A DNA stretch of 64,000 nucleotides from Burkholderiales bacterium (GTDB lineage: Bacteria; Pseudomonadota; Gammaproteobacteria; Burkholderiales; Burkholderiaceae_F), in assembly GCA_016716275.1 (NCBI GenBank), contig JADJWR010000003.1:806001-870000 (forward strand), written 5' to 3'. The notes beneath the pieces were generated by a model, which did no database searches, had not been told where the DNA came from, and saw only the letters and a program-made list of their open reading frames with translations. This document shows, in pieces, positions 27,274 through 41,495 of the stretch (position 1 is its first letter; the number at the start of each line of letters is the position of its first letter). Made by a program: the position numbers and the translations under genes.

Positions 27274-27614
27274 CGGGACTGTTGGTCCGGCAAAGACGGG
27301 GCGGCTCGCCGCACGGCGGCCGCTGCGGCGACCGCCGGAGCCGTGGACCGCGTCGGCGGCCCCGGCGGATCTTCCCGTCGGAGACTGGCTGGCGGTCGAA
27401 CGGCCGCGATCGGTCGGATCCGTCCTGCGCAGACAGAACGATTGAGGAGCAGATTGGATGCTTGCACGGGGATACCGGTTGCGAATCCGCGCATGCCTTA
27501 GGTAACAGTGCGTAGCGCGGGCCTGAAAGGCCTTGCCAACCGGCGCCGGACTGGCCGCCCCCTTACGCGATAATGCGCATGACGTAGGTGGCTGCCGCCG
27601 CGATCGTCCATCAG
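27274..27614. other. Divergent intergenic region between otsA and a FixJ-like regulator
   Basis: This 341-nt gap has no credible gene. It must hold promoters for otsAB (minus) and the regulator (plus). A GATAAT hexamer (27569-27574) is the best -10 candidate for the regulator, but no -35 sits at correct spacing. A small hairpin GGCCT-GAA-AGGCC type (27520-27532) is present. Nothing else was recognised. Confidence 0.4.
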
Positions 27615-28235
27615 ATGCCCTCCCCGCCCACCGCCTACCTGATCGACGACGACAGCGCGATTCGCGACTCCCTCTGCCTCTGGCTGGGCATGCGCGGCAT
27701 CCGCTGTGCCGGCTACGAGTCGGCCGAGACCTTCCTCGCCGACGTGCAGCCCGACTGGCGCGGCTGCGTGCTGATCGATCTGCAGCTCGAGGGCATCGAT
27801 GGCCTGCAGCTGCAGGCGAGGCTCGCCGGGCGCGGGATCACGATGCCGGTGATCTTCGTCACCGGGCACGGCGACGTCGCCGCCGCGCGCGACGCGCTGA
27901 AGGCAGGGGCGCTCGACTTCATCGAGAAGCCGGTCGACAACGAGCGGCTGGTCGAGCTGGTCGAGGGCGCGATGGCCGCCGACGCCGAGGCCGAGCAGCG
28001 GCGGGAGCAGGCAGCGCTGCTCGCCGGCCGCCTGCAGCGCCTGACGCAACGCGAACGCGAGGTCATGGAGCAGGTGGTCGCCGGCCGGCACAACCGCGAG
28101 ATCGCCGCCGACCTGGGCATCAGTCCGCGGACCGTCGAGGTCTACAAGTCGCGGCTGATGGACAAGCTGGACGTGCGTCGCGTTGCCGATCTGGTCAAGC
28201 TCGCACTCGAGGCGCAGGACGAGACTCGCCAGTGA
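27615..28235 (+). CDS. FixJ/NarL-type response regulator (orphan)
   Basis: A 206-residue two-domain regulator. The receiver (about 7-120) shows the acidic pocket YLIDDDSAIRD, the phosphoacceptor Asp in GCVLIDLQLEG near 53, the Thr switch VIFVTGHGD and Lys in IEKPVDN. The LuxR-type helix-turn-helix (about 140-200) is RLTQREREVMEQVVAGRHNREIAADLGISPRTVEVYKSRLMDKL, as in FixJ/TtrR proteins. No histidine kinase gene adjoins it. It is divergent from the sensor-OtsA gene and upstream of NfeD, slipin and the glucan genes, which makes those plausible targets. ATG at 27615 is preferred to an upstream GTG at 27588. Confidence 0.9.
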   Translation: MPSPPTAYLIDDDSAIRDSLCLWLGMRGIRCAGYESAETFLADVQPDWRGCVLIDLQLEGIDGLQLQARLAGRGITMPVIFVTGHGDVAAARDALKAGALDFIEKPVDNERLVELVEGAMAADAEAEQRREQAALLAGRLQRLTQREREVMEQVVAGRHNREIAADLGISPRTVEVYKSRLMDKLDVRRVADLVKLALEAQDETRQ

Positions 28236-28416
28236 CGGCCGATTGCCGCCGGTTTCCGTCCGTCGGTTGTTGCGTAGGTGGTGCGCCGCTACTGCCGCTG
28301 CCAGCCCGTTCCTAGACTCGGACAGGCGCCGGCGCCGCCGGCAGGGGCGACGGATGCCATGCTGCCCGTGGCAGTGGACCGAACAGCCTAAGCAGGCCCC
28401 GCCCGGGGCGAATAAC

Positions 28417-29880
28417 ATGGCTCGTATGCCGTACGACCGGATCGCCTCGAATTCGACCGCAGAGCGGCCGCCAGCCGCGGACGCCGGCTGGGCCAGGAGA
28501 TGGTGGCTCGCGCACACGGCGCTGGTGTTGCTGCTGGCCCTGCTTGCCGGCGGCGCGGCGGCGACGACGGTCGCCGTGCTGCGGGTCGACGGCGCCATCG
28601 GCCCGGCCTCGGCCGACTACGTCGAGCGCGGCATCGGCAAGGCGCAGGCGCAGGGCGCGGCGCTGGTAGTGCTGCAGATCGACACCCCCGGCGGGCTGGA
28701 CACCTCGATGCGGCAGATCATCAAGGCGATCCTCGCCTCACCGGTGCCGGTGGCCGCCTTCGTTGCGCCGGAAGGCGCGCGCGCGGCCAGCGCCGGCACC
28801 TACATCCTGTACGCCAGCCACGTCGCGGCGATGGCACCGGCGACCAATCTCGGCGCCGCCACGCCGGTGCCGCTCGGCGTGCCCGCGACGGCGCCCGGCG
28901 ACGGTCAGCCTGCCCGCAAGCCGCTGCCCGCGCCGGACAAGGCGGAAGGAAAGCCGACCGACGAGGCGCCGGCGGCGCCGGCCGAGGCCATGCGCGCCAA
29001 GCAGGTCAACGACGCAGTGGCCTACATCCGCAGCCTGGCCGAACTGCGCGGCCGCAACGCCGACTGGGCCGAGCGCGCGGTGCGCGAGGGCGCGAGTTTG
29101 TCCGCCGAGCAGGCAATGAAGGAGCGGGTGATCGACCTGGTCGCCCAGGACCTGCCGGCGCTGCTCAGGGCGCTGCACGGACGCGAGGTCAAGGTGCTCG
29201 AGCGGACGGTGCGACTCGACACCGGGGCGGCGACCGTGCTGACGATCGAGCCCGACGCGCGCAACCGTTTTCTTGCCGTCATCACCAGTCCGAGCGTGGC
29301 GCTGATCCTGATGCTGATCGGCGTGTACGGCCTGTTCTTCGAGTTTTCCTCGCCGGGCTTCGGCGTCGCCGGCGTGGCGGGCGGCATCTGCCTGCTGCTC
29401 GGGCTGTACGCGCTGCAACTGCTGCCGATCAACTACGCCGGACTCGGCCTGATCCTGCTGGGGCTGGCGCTGATGATCGCCGAGGCTTTCCTGCCGAGCT
29501 TCGGCGTGCTGGGCATCGGCGGCATCGTCGCCTTCGTGCTCGGCGCGACCCTGCTGATCGACACCGAGGTGCCGGGCTTCGGCATCCCGCTGCCGGTCAT
29601 CGCCGCCACTGCGCTCGCCAGCGGCGCACTGCTGATCCTCGCCGGCGGCCTGGCGCTGCGCGCGCGGCGCGCCCGCGTGGTCAGCGGCCGCGAGGAGATG
29701 GTCGGCGCCGGCGGCGAACTGATCGATGCGGAGGGCTGGGCTTTGGTGCATGGCGAGCGCTGGCGCGTGCGCTGCAGCTCGCCGCTGGCGGTCGGCCAGA
29801 AGCTGCGGGTCACCGCGATCGACGGGCTGACGCTGACCGTCGAAGCCGCCGGCGAACCAATCGACCGGAAAGAGGAGTGA
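28417..29880 (+). CDS. NfeD-family membrane-bound serine protease (ClpP class, long form)
   Basis: A 487-residue protein. A hydrophobic helix near 30-50 is followed by a ClpP/crotonase-like protease domain with QIDTPGGLDTSMRQIIKAIL near 92 and the nucleophile region GARAASAGTYILYASH near 125; the Lys-side segment is AKQVNDAVAYIRSLAELRGRNADWAE. Four to five membrane helices (about 290-420) and a C-terminal NfeD OB-fold follow. A Pro/Ala-rich insert lies at about 160-190. Long NfeD proteases typically pair with stomatin-like proteins and cleave their C-termini, and the slipin gene begins 3 nt downstream. The ATG at 28417 is chosen, with 28426 as the alternative. Confidence 0.9.
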   Translation: MARMPYDRIASNSTAERPPAADAGWARRWWLAHTALVLLLALLAGGAAATTVAVLRVDGAIGPASADYVERGIGKAQAQGAALVVLQIDTPGGLDTSMRQIIKAILASPVPVAAFVAPEGARAASAGTYILYASHVAAMAPATNLGAATPVPLGVPATAPGDGQPARKPLPAPDKAEGKPTDEAPAAPAEAMRAKQVNDAVAYIRSLAELRGRNADWAERAVREGASLSAEQAMKERVIDLVAQDLPALLRALHGREVKVLERTVRLDTGAATVLTIEPDARNRFLAVITSPSVALILMLIGVYGLFFEFSSPGFGVAGVAGGICLLLGLYALQLLPINYAGLGLILLGLALMIAEAFLPSFGVLGIGGIVAFVLGATLLIDTEVPGFGIPLPVIAATALASGALLILAGGLALRARRARVVSGREEMVGAGGELIDAEGWALVHGERWRVRCSSPLAVGQKLRVTAIDGLTLTVEAAGEPIDRKEE

Positions 29881-29883
29881 AAG

Positions 29884-30645
29884 ATGATCGCTAACCTGCC
29901 CTTCGGCCTCGGCGGCGTCCTGCTGCTGCTGCTGATCCTGCTGGTGTCGTCGTTCCGCATCCTGCGGGAGTACGAGCGCGGCGTGGTGTTCCAGCTCGGC
30001 CGGTTCTGGAAGGTCAAGGGCCCCGGGCTGGTGATCGTCATCCCCGGCGTGCAGCAGATGGTGCGGGTGGACCTGCGGGTGGTGACCATGGACGTGCCGC
30101 CGCAGGACGTCATCTCGCGCGACAACGTGTCGGTCAAGGTCAACGCGGTGGTCTTCTTCCGCGTCGTCGATCCGCAGAAGGCCATCATCCAGGTCGAGAA
30201 GTACCTGATGGCGACCAGCCAGCTGGCGCAGACGACGCTGCGCGTCGTGCTCGGCAAGCACGAACTGGACGAAATGCTCGCCGAGCGCGAGCGGCTTAAC
30301 CTCGACGTGCAGAGAATCCTCGACTCGCAGACCGATGCCTGGGGCATCAAGGTCACCAACGTCGAGATCAAGCACATCGACCTGAACGAGTCGATGGTGC
30401 GCGCCATTGCCCGCCAGGCCGAGGCCGAGCGCGAGCGGCGGGCCAAGGTGATCCATGCCGAAGGCGAGAAGCAGGCGGCCGCCGCCCTGCTCGAGGCGGC
30501 GCAGATGCTGGCACAGCAGCCGGAGGCGATGCAGCTGCGCTACCTGCAGACGATGACCCAGGTGGCCGGCGATCGCGCCTCGACCATCGTGTTTCCGCTG
30601 CCGATGGACCTGCTGGCGAAGCTGGCCGGCAACAAGGAGAAATGA
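29884..30645 (+). CDS. Slipin / stomatin-like SPFH domain protein
   Basis: A 253-residue membrane protein. One N-terminal helix (about 8-22) is followed by the SPFH domain with SFRILREYERGVVFQLGRFWKVKGPGLV, DVPPQDVISRDNVSVKVNAVVFFRVVDP and LRVVLGKHELDEMLAERERLN, which are classic prokaryotic stomatin blocks. A coiled coil rich in Ala and Glu (about 175-220) follows. Slipins assemble rings that organise membrane microdomains. The partner is the NfeD protease encoded immediately upstream. The stop abuts the glgB GTG, and the purine-rich AACAAGGAGAAATGA doubles as its ribosome site. Confidence 0.93.
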   Translation: MIANLPFGLGGVLLLLLILLVSSFRILREYERGVVFQLGRFWKVKGPGLVIVIPGVQQMVRVDLRVVTMDVPPQDVISRDNVSVKVNAVVFFRVVDPQKAIIQVEKYLMATSQLAQTTLRVVLGKHELDEMLAERERLNLDVQRILDSQTDAWGIKVTNVEIKHIDLNESMVRAIARQAEAERERRAKVIHAEGEKQAAAALLEAAQMLAQQPEAMQLRYLQTMTQVAGDRASTIVFPLPMDLLAKLAGNKEK

Positions 30646-32541
<1,896 letters not shown>

Positions 32542-32563
32542 GCGCGAGCGCCGCCGCCGGCAG

Positions 32564-35903
<3,340 letters not shown>

Positions 35904-35911
<8 letters not shown>

Positions 35912-36584
35912 ATTCAACGTGATCGTCGAGCCGCTGCGCGCCTTCCTGGTGCAGGTGGGCAGCGCCCTGCCCCGCCTCGGCGTGGCACTGGCGGTGGTGT
36001 TCGCCGGCTGGCTGCTCGCCAAGGCAGCCCGCTTCGCCGTCGGCCGCGCCCTGCGCGCGGTGAACTTCCACGTGCTCACCGAGCGGGCGGGGGTCGACGC
36101 GTTCCTGCAGCAGGGAGGCGCCCGCCGCGATACGTCGGCGCTGGTCGGCGTGCTGGTCTACTGGGTGGTGCTGCTGATTGCCTTCATCGTCGCCTTCAAC
36201 GGCCTCGGCCTGACCCAGGTGACCGAACTGCTGACCCGCGTGCTGATGTTCCTGCCCAAGCTGCTGATCGGCCTGCTGGTGATCGTGGTCGGCAGCTACT
36301 TCGGGCGCTTCGTCGGCAACGCCGTGCTGACCTACTGCCGCGATGCCGGCATCGCCGACGGCGAGCTGCTCGCCCGGGTGGCGCGTTACGCAATCGTCGT
36401 GTTCGTGGTGCTGATCGCGATCGATCTGCTCGAACTCGGCGGCGAACTGGTGCAGCAGACCTTCCTGATCCTGCTCGCCGGGCTGGTGCTGGCGCTGGCG
36501 CTGGCCTTCGGGCTCGGCGGACGCGAGTGGGCGGCGGCGCTGCTGGCGCGCTGGTTCCCGCGCCACGAACGGGGCGAGCGGTGA
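35904..36584 (+). CDS. TM-helix repeat membrane protein (MscS-related, lacking the MscS beta domain)
   Basis: A 226-residue integral membrane protein with about five hydrophobic helices. The segments LPRLGVALAVVFAGWLLAKAARFAVGRAL and MFLPKLLIGLLVIVVGSYFGRFVGNAV are the conserved TM-helix repeat found in small-conductance channel relatives such as CmpX. The length ends after the last helix (FGLGGREWAAALLARWF), where full MscS proteins continue into the cytoplasmic beta domain, so any channel function is inferred. It begins inside the treS stop and shares its own stop with the glk GTG, so it is translated with sugar genes. Confidence 0.8.
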
Positions 36585-37543
36585 TCCTGACGGGCGACGT
36601 CGGCGGCACCAAGACCCTGCTCGCGCTGCACGACGACGACGGCAGGCTGGTCGTGCGCCGGCGCTACGGCTCGCGCGAGGCGGCGAGCTTCGACGCACTG
36701 GTGGCGCGCTTCCTCGACGAGGCCGCGGCGACGCCGCGGCTGGCCTGCTTCGGAGTCGCCGGGCCGGTGCTCGGCAGGCGCGTGAAGCTGACGCACCTGC
36801 CGTGGGAGATCGATGCCGCGGCACTGCAGTCGCGCTTCGGCCTGCAGGCGGTTGGCCTGCTGAACGACTTCGCCGCCGCGGCCCACGGCATCGAAGCGCT
36901 GTCGGCCGCCGATCTCGTCACCCTGCAGGCGGGCGAACCGCTGCCGACGCGGCCGAAGCTGGTCATCGGTGCCGGCACGGGTCTCGGCGTCGCCTACGTC
37001 CAGGCTGACGCCGTGCTCTCCGGCGAAGGCGGGCACGCGGCGTTCGCCCCTGCCGATGCGGCCCAGGCGGAACTGTGGCAGTGGCTGCAGCAGCGCCTGG
37101 GGCGGGTGCAGGTCGAGCACGTGGTCAGCGGCCGCGGGGTGGCCCGCATCTACGAGTTCCTGCGCGCGCGAGCGCCGCAGGCCGCAGCGGCGGCCGGCGC
37201 GATCATGGCGGCCGACGATCCGGCGGCCGAGATCGGCCGGCAGGCGCTGCAGGAGGGCGACGCGCTGTCGCTTGCCGTGCTCGACCTGTTCGTCTCCTGC
37301 TACGGCGCGCTGGCCGGCGACCACGCGCTGACGGTGCTGGCGCGCGGCGGCGTGTATGTCACCGGCGGCATCGCGCCGAGGCTGTTGCCGCGGCTCGCGG
37401 CAGGCGGCTTCCTGGCGGCGTTCAACGACAAGGGTGCCGATTCGCCGCTGACGCGCGCCTGTCCGGTGCACGTGGTGACCAACCCCGACCTGCCCCTGCT
37501 GGGAGCGGCGCGTCACGCAGCCGTTACGTTGACCCCGGTATAA
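36581..37543 (+). CDS. glk: Glucokinase
   Basis: A 320-residue ROK-unrelated Glk-family glucokinase (ATP:glucose 6-phosphotransferase). It opens with the phosphate loop LTGDVGGTKT, and shows the sugar-site LLNDFAAAAHGI near residue 90, the second phosphate loop VIGAGTGLGVA near 130, and GEGGHAAFAP near 148. Both the position of VVSGRGVARIYEFL and the YVTGGIAPRLLPRL adenosine motif match the E. coli family. GTG start overlaps the upstream stop. Glucose 6-phosphate is the acceptor used by OtsA, so placement in this cluster is sensible. Confidence 0.94.
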   Translation: MILTGDVGGTKTLLALHDDDGRLVVRRRYGSREAASFDALVARFLDEAAATPRLACFGVAGPVLGRRVKLTHLPWEIDAAALQSRFGLQAVGLLNDFAAAAHGIEALSAADLVTLQAGEPLPTRPKLVIGAGTGLGVAYVQADAVLSGEGGHAAFAPADAAQAELWQWLQQRLGRVQVEHVVSGRGVARIYEFLRARAPQAAAAAGAIMAADDPAAEIGRQALQEGDALSLAVLDLFVSCYGALAGDHALTVLARGGVYVTGGIAPRLLPRLAAGGFLAAFNDKGADSPLTRACPVHVVTNPDLPLLGAARHAAVTLTPV

Positions 37544-37594
37544 GGGGGCGGCGCGCGTTCGTGGTTCAATGAACGCACACCGATGGAGGAAGCA

Positions 37595-37933
37595 ATGGTC
37601 ACCCGCAAGTCCGCCAGCAAGCGCCCGGCCGCCAAGGCAGCCAGGCCTGCCGCTCCGAGCGAAACGAAACCGGCGACCGCGCCGAAGCGCGCGGCGAAAA
37701 CCGCGCCAGCCATGCCCCGCACCGCTGCGCCGATGCCCGCCGTTGCCGCGCGTGCACCATCACCAGCGACGGCGGCACCTGCGACCGCCGCGCCGACGGG
37801 CGAGGCCCGCTATCGGTGGATCGCCCACGCAGCCTACCTGCGCGCCGAGCGTCGCGGCTTCGCGCCCGGCAAGGAAGTCGACGACTGGCTGGCCGCCGAG
37901 GCCGAGTTTCGCGCCGTCTACGGCGTGCGCTGA
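37595..37933 (+). CDS. DUF2934 domain protein
   Basis: A 112-residue protein. Residues 1-72 are a low-complexity Ala/Pro/Lys-rich tail reminiscent of histone H1-like proteins, and the C-terminal 40 residues (YRWIAHAAYLRAERRGFAPGKEVDDWLAAEAEF) form a DUF2934 module, whose members are small and often found beside glycogen or trehalose genes. The ATG at 37595 is preferred over one at 37583, because GGAGGAAG between them makes a proper ribosome site. A GCGTTC/GAACGC inverted repeat (37555-37576 region) lies upstream. The 232-nt gap downstream (37934-38165) shows no gene. Confidence 0.75.
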   Translation: MVTRKSASKRPAAKAARPAAPSETKPATAPKRAAKTAPAMPRTAAPMPAVAARAPSPATAAPATAAPTGEARYRWIAHAAYLRAERRGFAPGKEVDDWLAAEAEFRAVYGVR

Positions 37934-38165
37934 ACCGCTGCTCGACTTCGGCCGAGGTGAAAGCACGGCGCCTTCGCCGGTCATCGCCCCTCGGTTTGCA
38001 CGTAGGGCCGGCACGAGGCAGGAAGGGCGAGGCGAGCCGGTAAGATCGCCCTGCTCGCGTCGACCGCCGCAACCGGCGGCGCGGCAACCCTGGCGGGCCG
38101 CGGCGCTCGCCCGGCGGTCGCCCGATAGCGACCTCCCCCTCTGAGGACAACCGGCGAGCGTTCCG

Positions 38166-39374
38166 ATGGATCCGCTTCACTTTCTGCCGGCGTGGCCGCC
38201 GGCCGCCACGCCGCTCGGCTGGATCGCCGTGCTGCTGCTGGCGGCGATCGTTGCCGGCGAGAGCGTGCGGCGCTACCTGCGCGCCTCGCGCGTCATCGGC
38301 TACCTCGCCGTCGGCGCGCTGCTCGGCCCGGCCGCCGGCGGCTTCATCGACAATGGCACGGCCGGCCAGCTGCGGATCTTCGTCGACATCGCGGTTGGCA
38401 TGCTGCTGTTCGAGCTCGGCCAGCGGGTCGACCTGAGCTGGCTGCGGCGCAATCCGTCGCTGCTCGCCGCCAGCGTGCTCGAGGCGGCGCTCACCTTCAT
38501 GCTCGTCTACCTCGCGATGGGCTGGTTCGGCATCGGACCGGTGACCGCGGCGGCAGCGGCGCTGCTGGCGGTGGCGACCTCGCCGGCGGTGGTGATGACG
38601 GTGATCAAGGACATGCGCGCGCAGGGCCAGGTCACCGAGCGGGTGATGCTGTTCACCGCCCTGAACACCGCCTACGCGGTGACCGGACTGGCACTGATGG
38701 TCGGCCTGCTCGACTACGAAAGCGAACGGCCGCTGACGACGATGATCCTGCATCCGCTGTACCTGGTGGCCGGCTCGGCGGTGCTGGCCGGCGTGCTGGC
38801 GATCGTGATGCTCAGCCTGCTGCGGCTGTTCGGCCGGCGGCCGGCATTCCAGTTCTCCGCCACCGTGGCGCTGGTGCTGCTGACGGTCGCCGCCGCGACG
38901 ATGCTCAACCTGTCGGTGCCGCTGACCCTGCTGCTGCTCGGCGTGTTCGGGCGCCTGTTCGACTACGAGCGGCACTTCGTGTCGATGAAGTTCGGCGAGA
39001 CGGCGATGCTGTTCATCGTCCTGCTGTTTGCGCTGGCCGGCGCCAGCCTGCAGTTCAGCGGCTGGATGGCAGCGCTGCCGCTGGCGCTGGTGTTCGTCGG
39101 CGCGCGGCTGATCGGCAAGGCGCTGCCGATCCTGCTGCTGTCCAACGCCAGCGGCCTGGCGCTGCGCAAGTCGTCTCTCGTCAGCCTCGGGCTGACGCCG
39201 ATGTCGGGGCTGTCGCTGCTGATGCTGCACGAGATGATGCGACAGTCGCCGTCGCTCGCCGCCGAGATCGGCGCGGCGATGTTCCTCGCCATCACCATCC
39301 TGGCCTTCGCCGGCCCGCTCGCCGTCGAGTTGGCGCTGCGCCGGGCCGGCGAGGCGTCCGAGGAGGCCAGATGA
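38166..39374 (+). CDS. Cation:proton antiporter, CPA2 (KefB-like) membrane part
   Basis: A 402-residue protein with about twelve hydrophobic helices. The Na+/H+ exchanger fold of the CPA2 group is suggested by RVIGYLAVGALLGPAAGGF near residue 43, FVDIAVGMLLFELGQRVDL near 77, and FGETAMLFIVLLFALAGASLQF near 280. No TrkA-N or TrkA-C regulatory domain follows, unlike full KefB/KefC. It probably exchanges K+ or Na+ for protons, in keeping with the osmotic theme of the surrounding genes. Its stop is coupled to the YbdK-like gene (ATGA). Confidence 0.85.
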   Translation: MDPLHFLPAWPPAATPLGWIAVLLLAAIVAGESVRRYLRASRVIGYLAVGALLGPAAGGFIDNGTAGQLRIFVDIAVGMLLFELGQRVDLSWLRRNPSLLAASVLEAALTFMLVYLAMGWFGIGPVTAAAAALLAVATSPAVVMTVIKDMRAQGQVTERVMLFTALNTAYAVTGLALMVGLLDYESERPLTTMILHPLYLVAGSAVLAGVLAIVMLSLLRLFGRRPAFQFSATVALVLLTVAAATMLNLSVPLTLLLLGVFGRLFDYERHFVSMKFGETAMLFIVLLFALAGASLQFSGWMAALPLALVFVGARLIGKALPILLLSNASGLALRKSSLVSLGLTPMSGLSLLMLHEMMRQSPSLAAEIGAAMFLAITILAFAGPLAVELALRRAGEASEEAR

Positions 39375-40492
39375 GCGACATGCAGTTCGGCTCCTCGAAG
39401 GCGCTCACCATGGGGATCGAGCTGGAGCTGCAGATCCTGAACCGGCGCGACTGCGACCTGACGCACGGCGCCGGCGACCTGATCCGCATCCTCGAGGGCT
39501 CCGGGCATCCCGGCGACATCAAGCCGGAGATCACCGAGAGCATGATCGAGATCAGCACCGGCATCCACGAGCGCTACGACAGCGCGCTGGCCGAGCTGCG
39601 GGCGATCCGCGACGCGCTGGTGGCGGTCGCCAGGAAGCTGAACCTGCTGGTGGCCGGCGGCGGCGCGCATCCGTTCCAGCGCTGGAACGAGCGGCAGATC
39701 TACGACAAGCCGCGCTTCCGGCAGATCAGCGAGCTGTACGGCTACCTCGCCAAGCAGTTCACGATCTTCGGCCAGCACGTGCACATCGGCTGCCCGGACG
39801 GCGACACGGCGATGTACCTGACGCACGCGATGAGCCGCTACATCCCGCACTTCATCGCGCTGGCGGCATCGTCGCCGTACCACCAGGGAACCGACACCGC
39901 CTTCGACTCCTCGCGGCTGAACTCCGTCTACGCCTTCCCGCTGTCCGGCCGGGCGCCGGTGCTCGACCGCTGGGACGCCTTCGTCGCCTACTTCGAGAAG
40001 ATGCGGGCGGCCAGGGTGGTCGAAAGCATGAAGGACTTCTACTGGGACATCCGCCCCAAGCCCGAGTACGGCACGATCGAGGTGCGAGTGTTCGACACGC
40101 CGCTCACCGTCGACAAGGCGGCGGCGCTGGCCGCCTACGTGCAGGCGCTGGCCCGCTATCTGCTGATCGAGCGGCCGGTCGCCGTGCACGAGGACATGTA
40201 CCTCGCCTACACCTACAACCGCTTCCAGGCCTGCCGCTTCGGCCTCGAGGGGCTGATGATCGATCCGGGCACGCACGAGCACCGGCCGCTGCACGAGGAC
40301 ATCGTCGCCACGGTCGGCCTGCTGTCGACCCATGCCGAGGAGCTCGACTCGACGGCGGCGATGCGGCTGGTCGCCGGCTGGGCCGCAACGCGGACCAACG
40401 ACGCGGCGTGGATGCGCGAGCATTTCCGGCGCAGCGACTCGCTCGCCGACCTGATGTGGCAGACAAGCCAGCTGTGGAGCGGCTCCCTGTAG
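39371..40492 (+). CDS. Carboxylate-amine ligase, YbdK/glutamate-cysteine ligase 2 family
   Basis: A 373-residue ATP-dependent ligase of the GCS2 fold. The start MQFGSSKALTMGIELELQILNRRDCDLT, the substrate block PEITESMIEISTGIH near residue 57, FGQHVHIGCPDGDTAMYLTH near 135 and RPKPEYGTIEVRVFDTPLT near 220 are all typical. E. coli YbdK has weak gamma-glutamylcysteine ligase activity; the true substrate is usually unknown. It sits between a cation antiporter and a gamma-glutamyl hydrolase, so it may make a gamma-glutamyl compound that the next gene's product splits. That link is inference. Confidence 0.88.
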   Translation: MSDMQFGSSKALTMGIELELQILNRRDCDLTHGAGDLIRILEGSGHPGDIKPEITESMIEISTGIHERYDSALAELRAIRDALVAVARKLNLLVAGGGAHPFQRWNERQIYDKPRFRQISELYGYLAKQFTIFGQHVHIGCPDGDTAMYLTHAMSRYIPHFIALAASSPYHQGTDTAFDSSRLNSVYAFPLSGRAPVLDRWDAFVAYFEKMRAARVVESMKDFYWDIRPKPEYGTIEVRVFDTPLTVDKAAALAAYVQALARYLLIERPVAVHEDMYLAYTYNRFQACRFGLEGLMIDPGTHEHRPLHEDIVATVGLLSTHAEELDSTAAMRLVAGWAATRTNDAAWMREHFRRSDSLADLMWQTSQLWSGSL

Positions 40493-41439
40493 ATGGGCCG
40501 GTCGATGCGCCCGCCCCGGCCGCGGCGCCGCGTCGGCGGCCGCCGACCCTGACGCTGACGGCGGCGCCGCCGGGACTGCAGCCGGCCACCGCCAGCGACG
40601 GCGCGCGCCGCGCCGGGCCGCCGCTGCGCATCGGCGTCTCGGCGCGCATCCTGCACCCGGAAGGCGCGCAGCTGCTCGGCTTTCGCGGCAAGACGCTGCA
40701 GTACCTCGAGGCGTCGGTTGCCCACTGGATCATGGCGCACGGGGCGCTGGTGTTCATGGTGCCGACGCTGGCCGCCGGCGGCGGCGTGCAGCGACCGGCG
40801 GTGTCGATCCGCGACTACGTCGAGGCGCTCGACGGGCTGGTGCTGCAGGGGGGCGCCGACGTGAGCCCGAGCACCTACGGCGAGCAGCCGCGCGATCCGG
40901 CGTGGCGCGGCGACCGCGTGCGCGACATGTACGAGATCGAGCTGCTGTGGGCCTTCGTCTTCCAGCAGAAGCCGGTGCTGGGCATCTGCCGCGGCATGCA
41001 GCTGGTCAACGTCGCCTTCAACGGCACCCTGTACCAGGACATCCCGACCGACGTTCCCGGTGCCATCGACCATCTCGACCCGCAGAAATATGACCAGCTG
41101 CACCACGAGCTGGCCTTCGAGCCGGGCAGCACGCTGGCGCAGCTGTACGGCGAAGGCGCGCGGCTGACGGTCAACAGCATTCATCACCAGTCGATCAGCC
41201 GGCTCGGCAACGGCCTGCAGATCGAGGCGCGCTCGCCGGCCGACGGCGTGATCGAGGCGGTCCGCTGGAACGGCTCGAGCTTCGTCATGGGCGTGCAGTG
41301 GCACCCGGAGTTCCACGCGCACGCCGGCGACCGGCTGCTCGACAGCGGGCCGATCATCGGCGAGTTTCTCGAGCACTGCCGCAGCCGCAAGCAGGACGCC
41401 GCCGCCGTGCGTGCGGCGCCGGCCCGGGCGGCAGGCTGA
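40474..41439 (+). CDS. Gamma-glutamyl-gamma-aminobutyrate hydrolase family protein (class I glutamine amidotransferase-like, C26)
   Basis: A 321-residue hydrolase with the C26 catalytic set: LGICRGMQLVNVAFNGTLYQD (nucleophile Cys near residue 170), and GVQWHPEFH (His/Glu near 275). The GADVSPSTYGE loop is also PuuD-like. The catalytic core starts around residue 49, so the first 48 residues form a Pro/Ala/Arg-rich extension absent from E. coli PuuD. Start choice is uncertain: GTG at 40474 overlaps the ybdK-like gene by 19 nt and is the most plausible; a GTG at 40408 would overlap by 85. It probably cleaves gamma-glutamyl bonds. Confidence 0.85.
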   Translation: MERLPVDGPVDAPAPAAAPRRRPPTLTLTAAPPGLQPATASDGARRAGPPLRIGVSARILHPEGAQLLGFRGKTLQYLEASVAHWIMAHGALVFMVPTLAAGGGVQRPAVSIRDYVEALDGLVLQGGADVSPSTYGEQPRDPAWRGDRVRDMYEIELLWAFVFQQKPVLGICRGMQLVNVAFNGTLYQDIPTDVPGAIDHLDPQKYDQLHHELAFEPGSTLAQLYGEGARLTVNSIHHQSISRLGNGLQIEARSPADGVIEAVRWNGSSFVMGVQWHPEFHAHAGDRLLDSGPIIGEFLEHCRSRKQDAAAVRAAPARAAG

Positions 41440-41495
41440 GGCTCGCCGTTCCGCACGCCGGTACCCGGTCATTGGATTCGATTGGAGGATCTGCA

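Noticed and set aside
27533..27574. TTGCCA with GATAAT as a sigma70 promoter for the FixJ-like regulator.
   Set aside because: The two hexamers are 30 nt apart, far beyond workable spacing.
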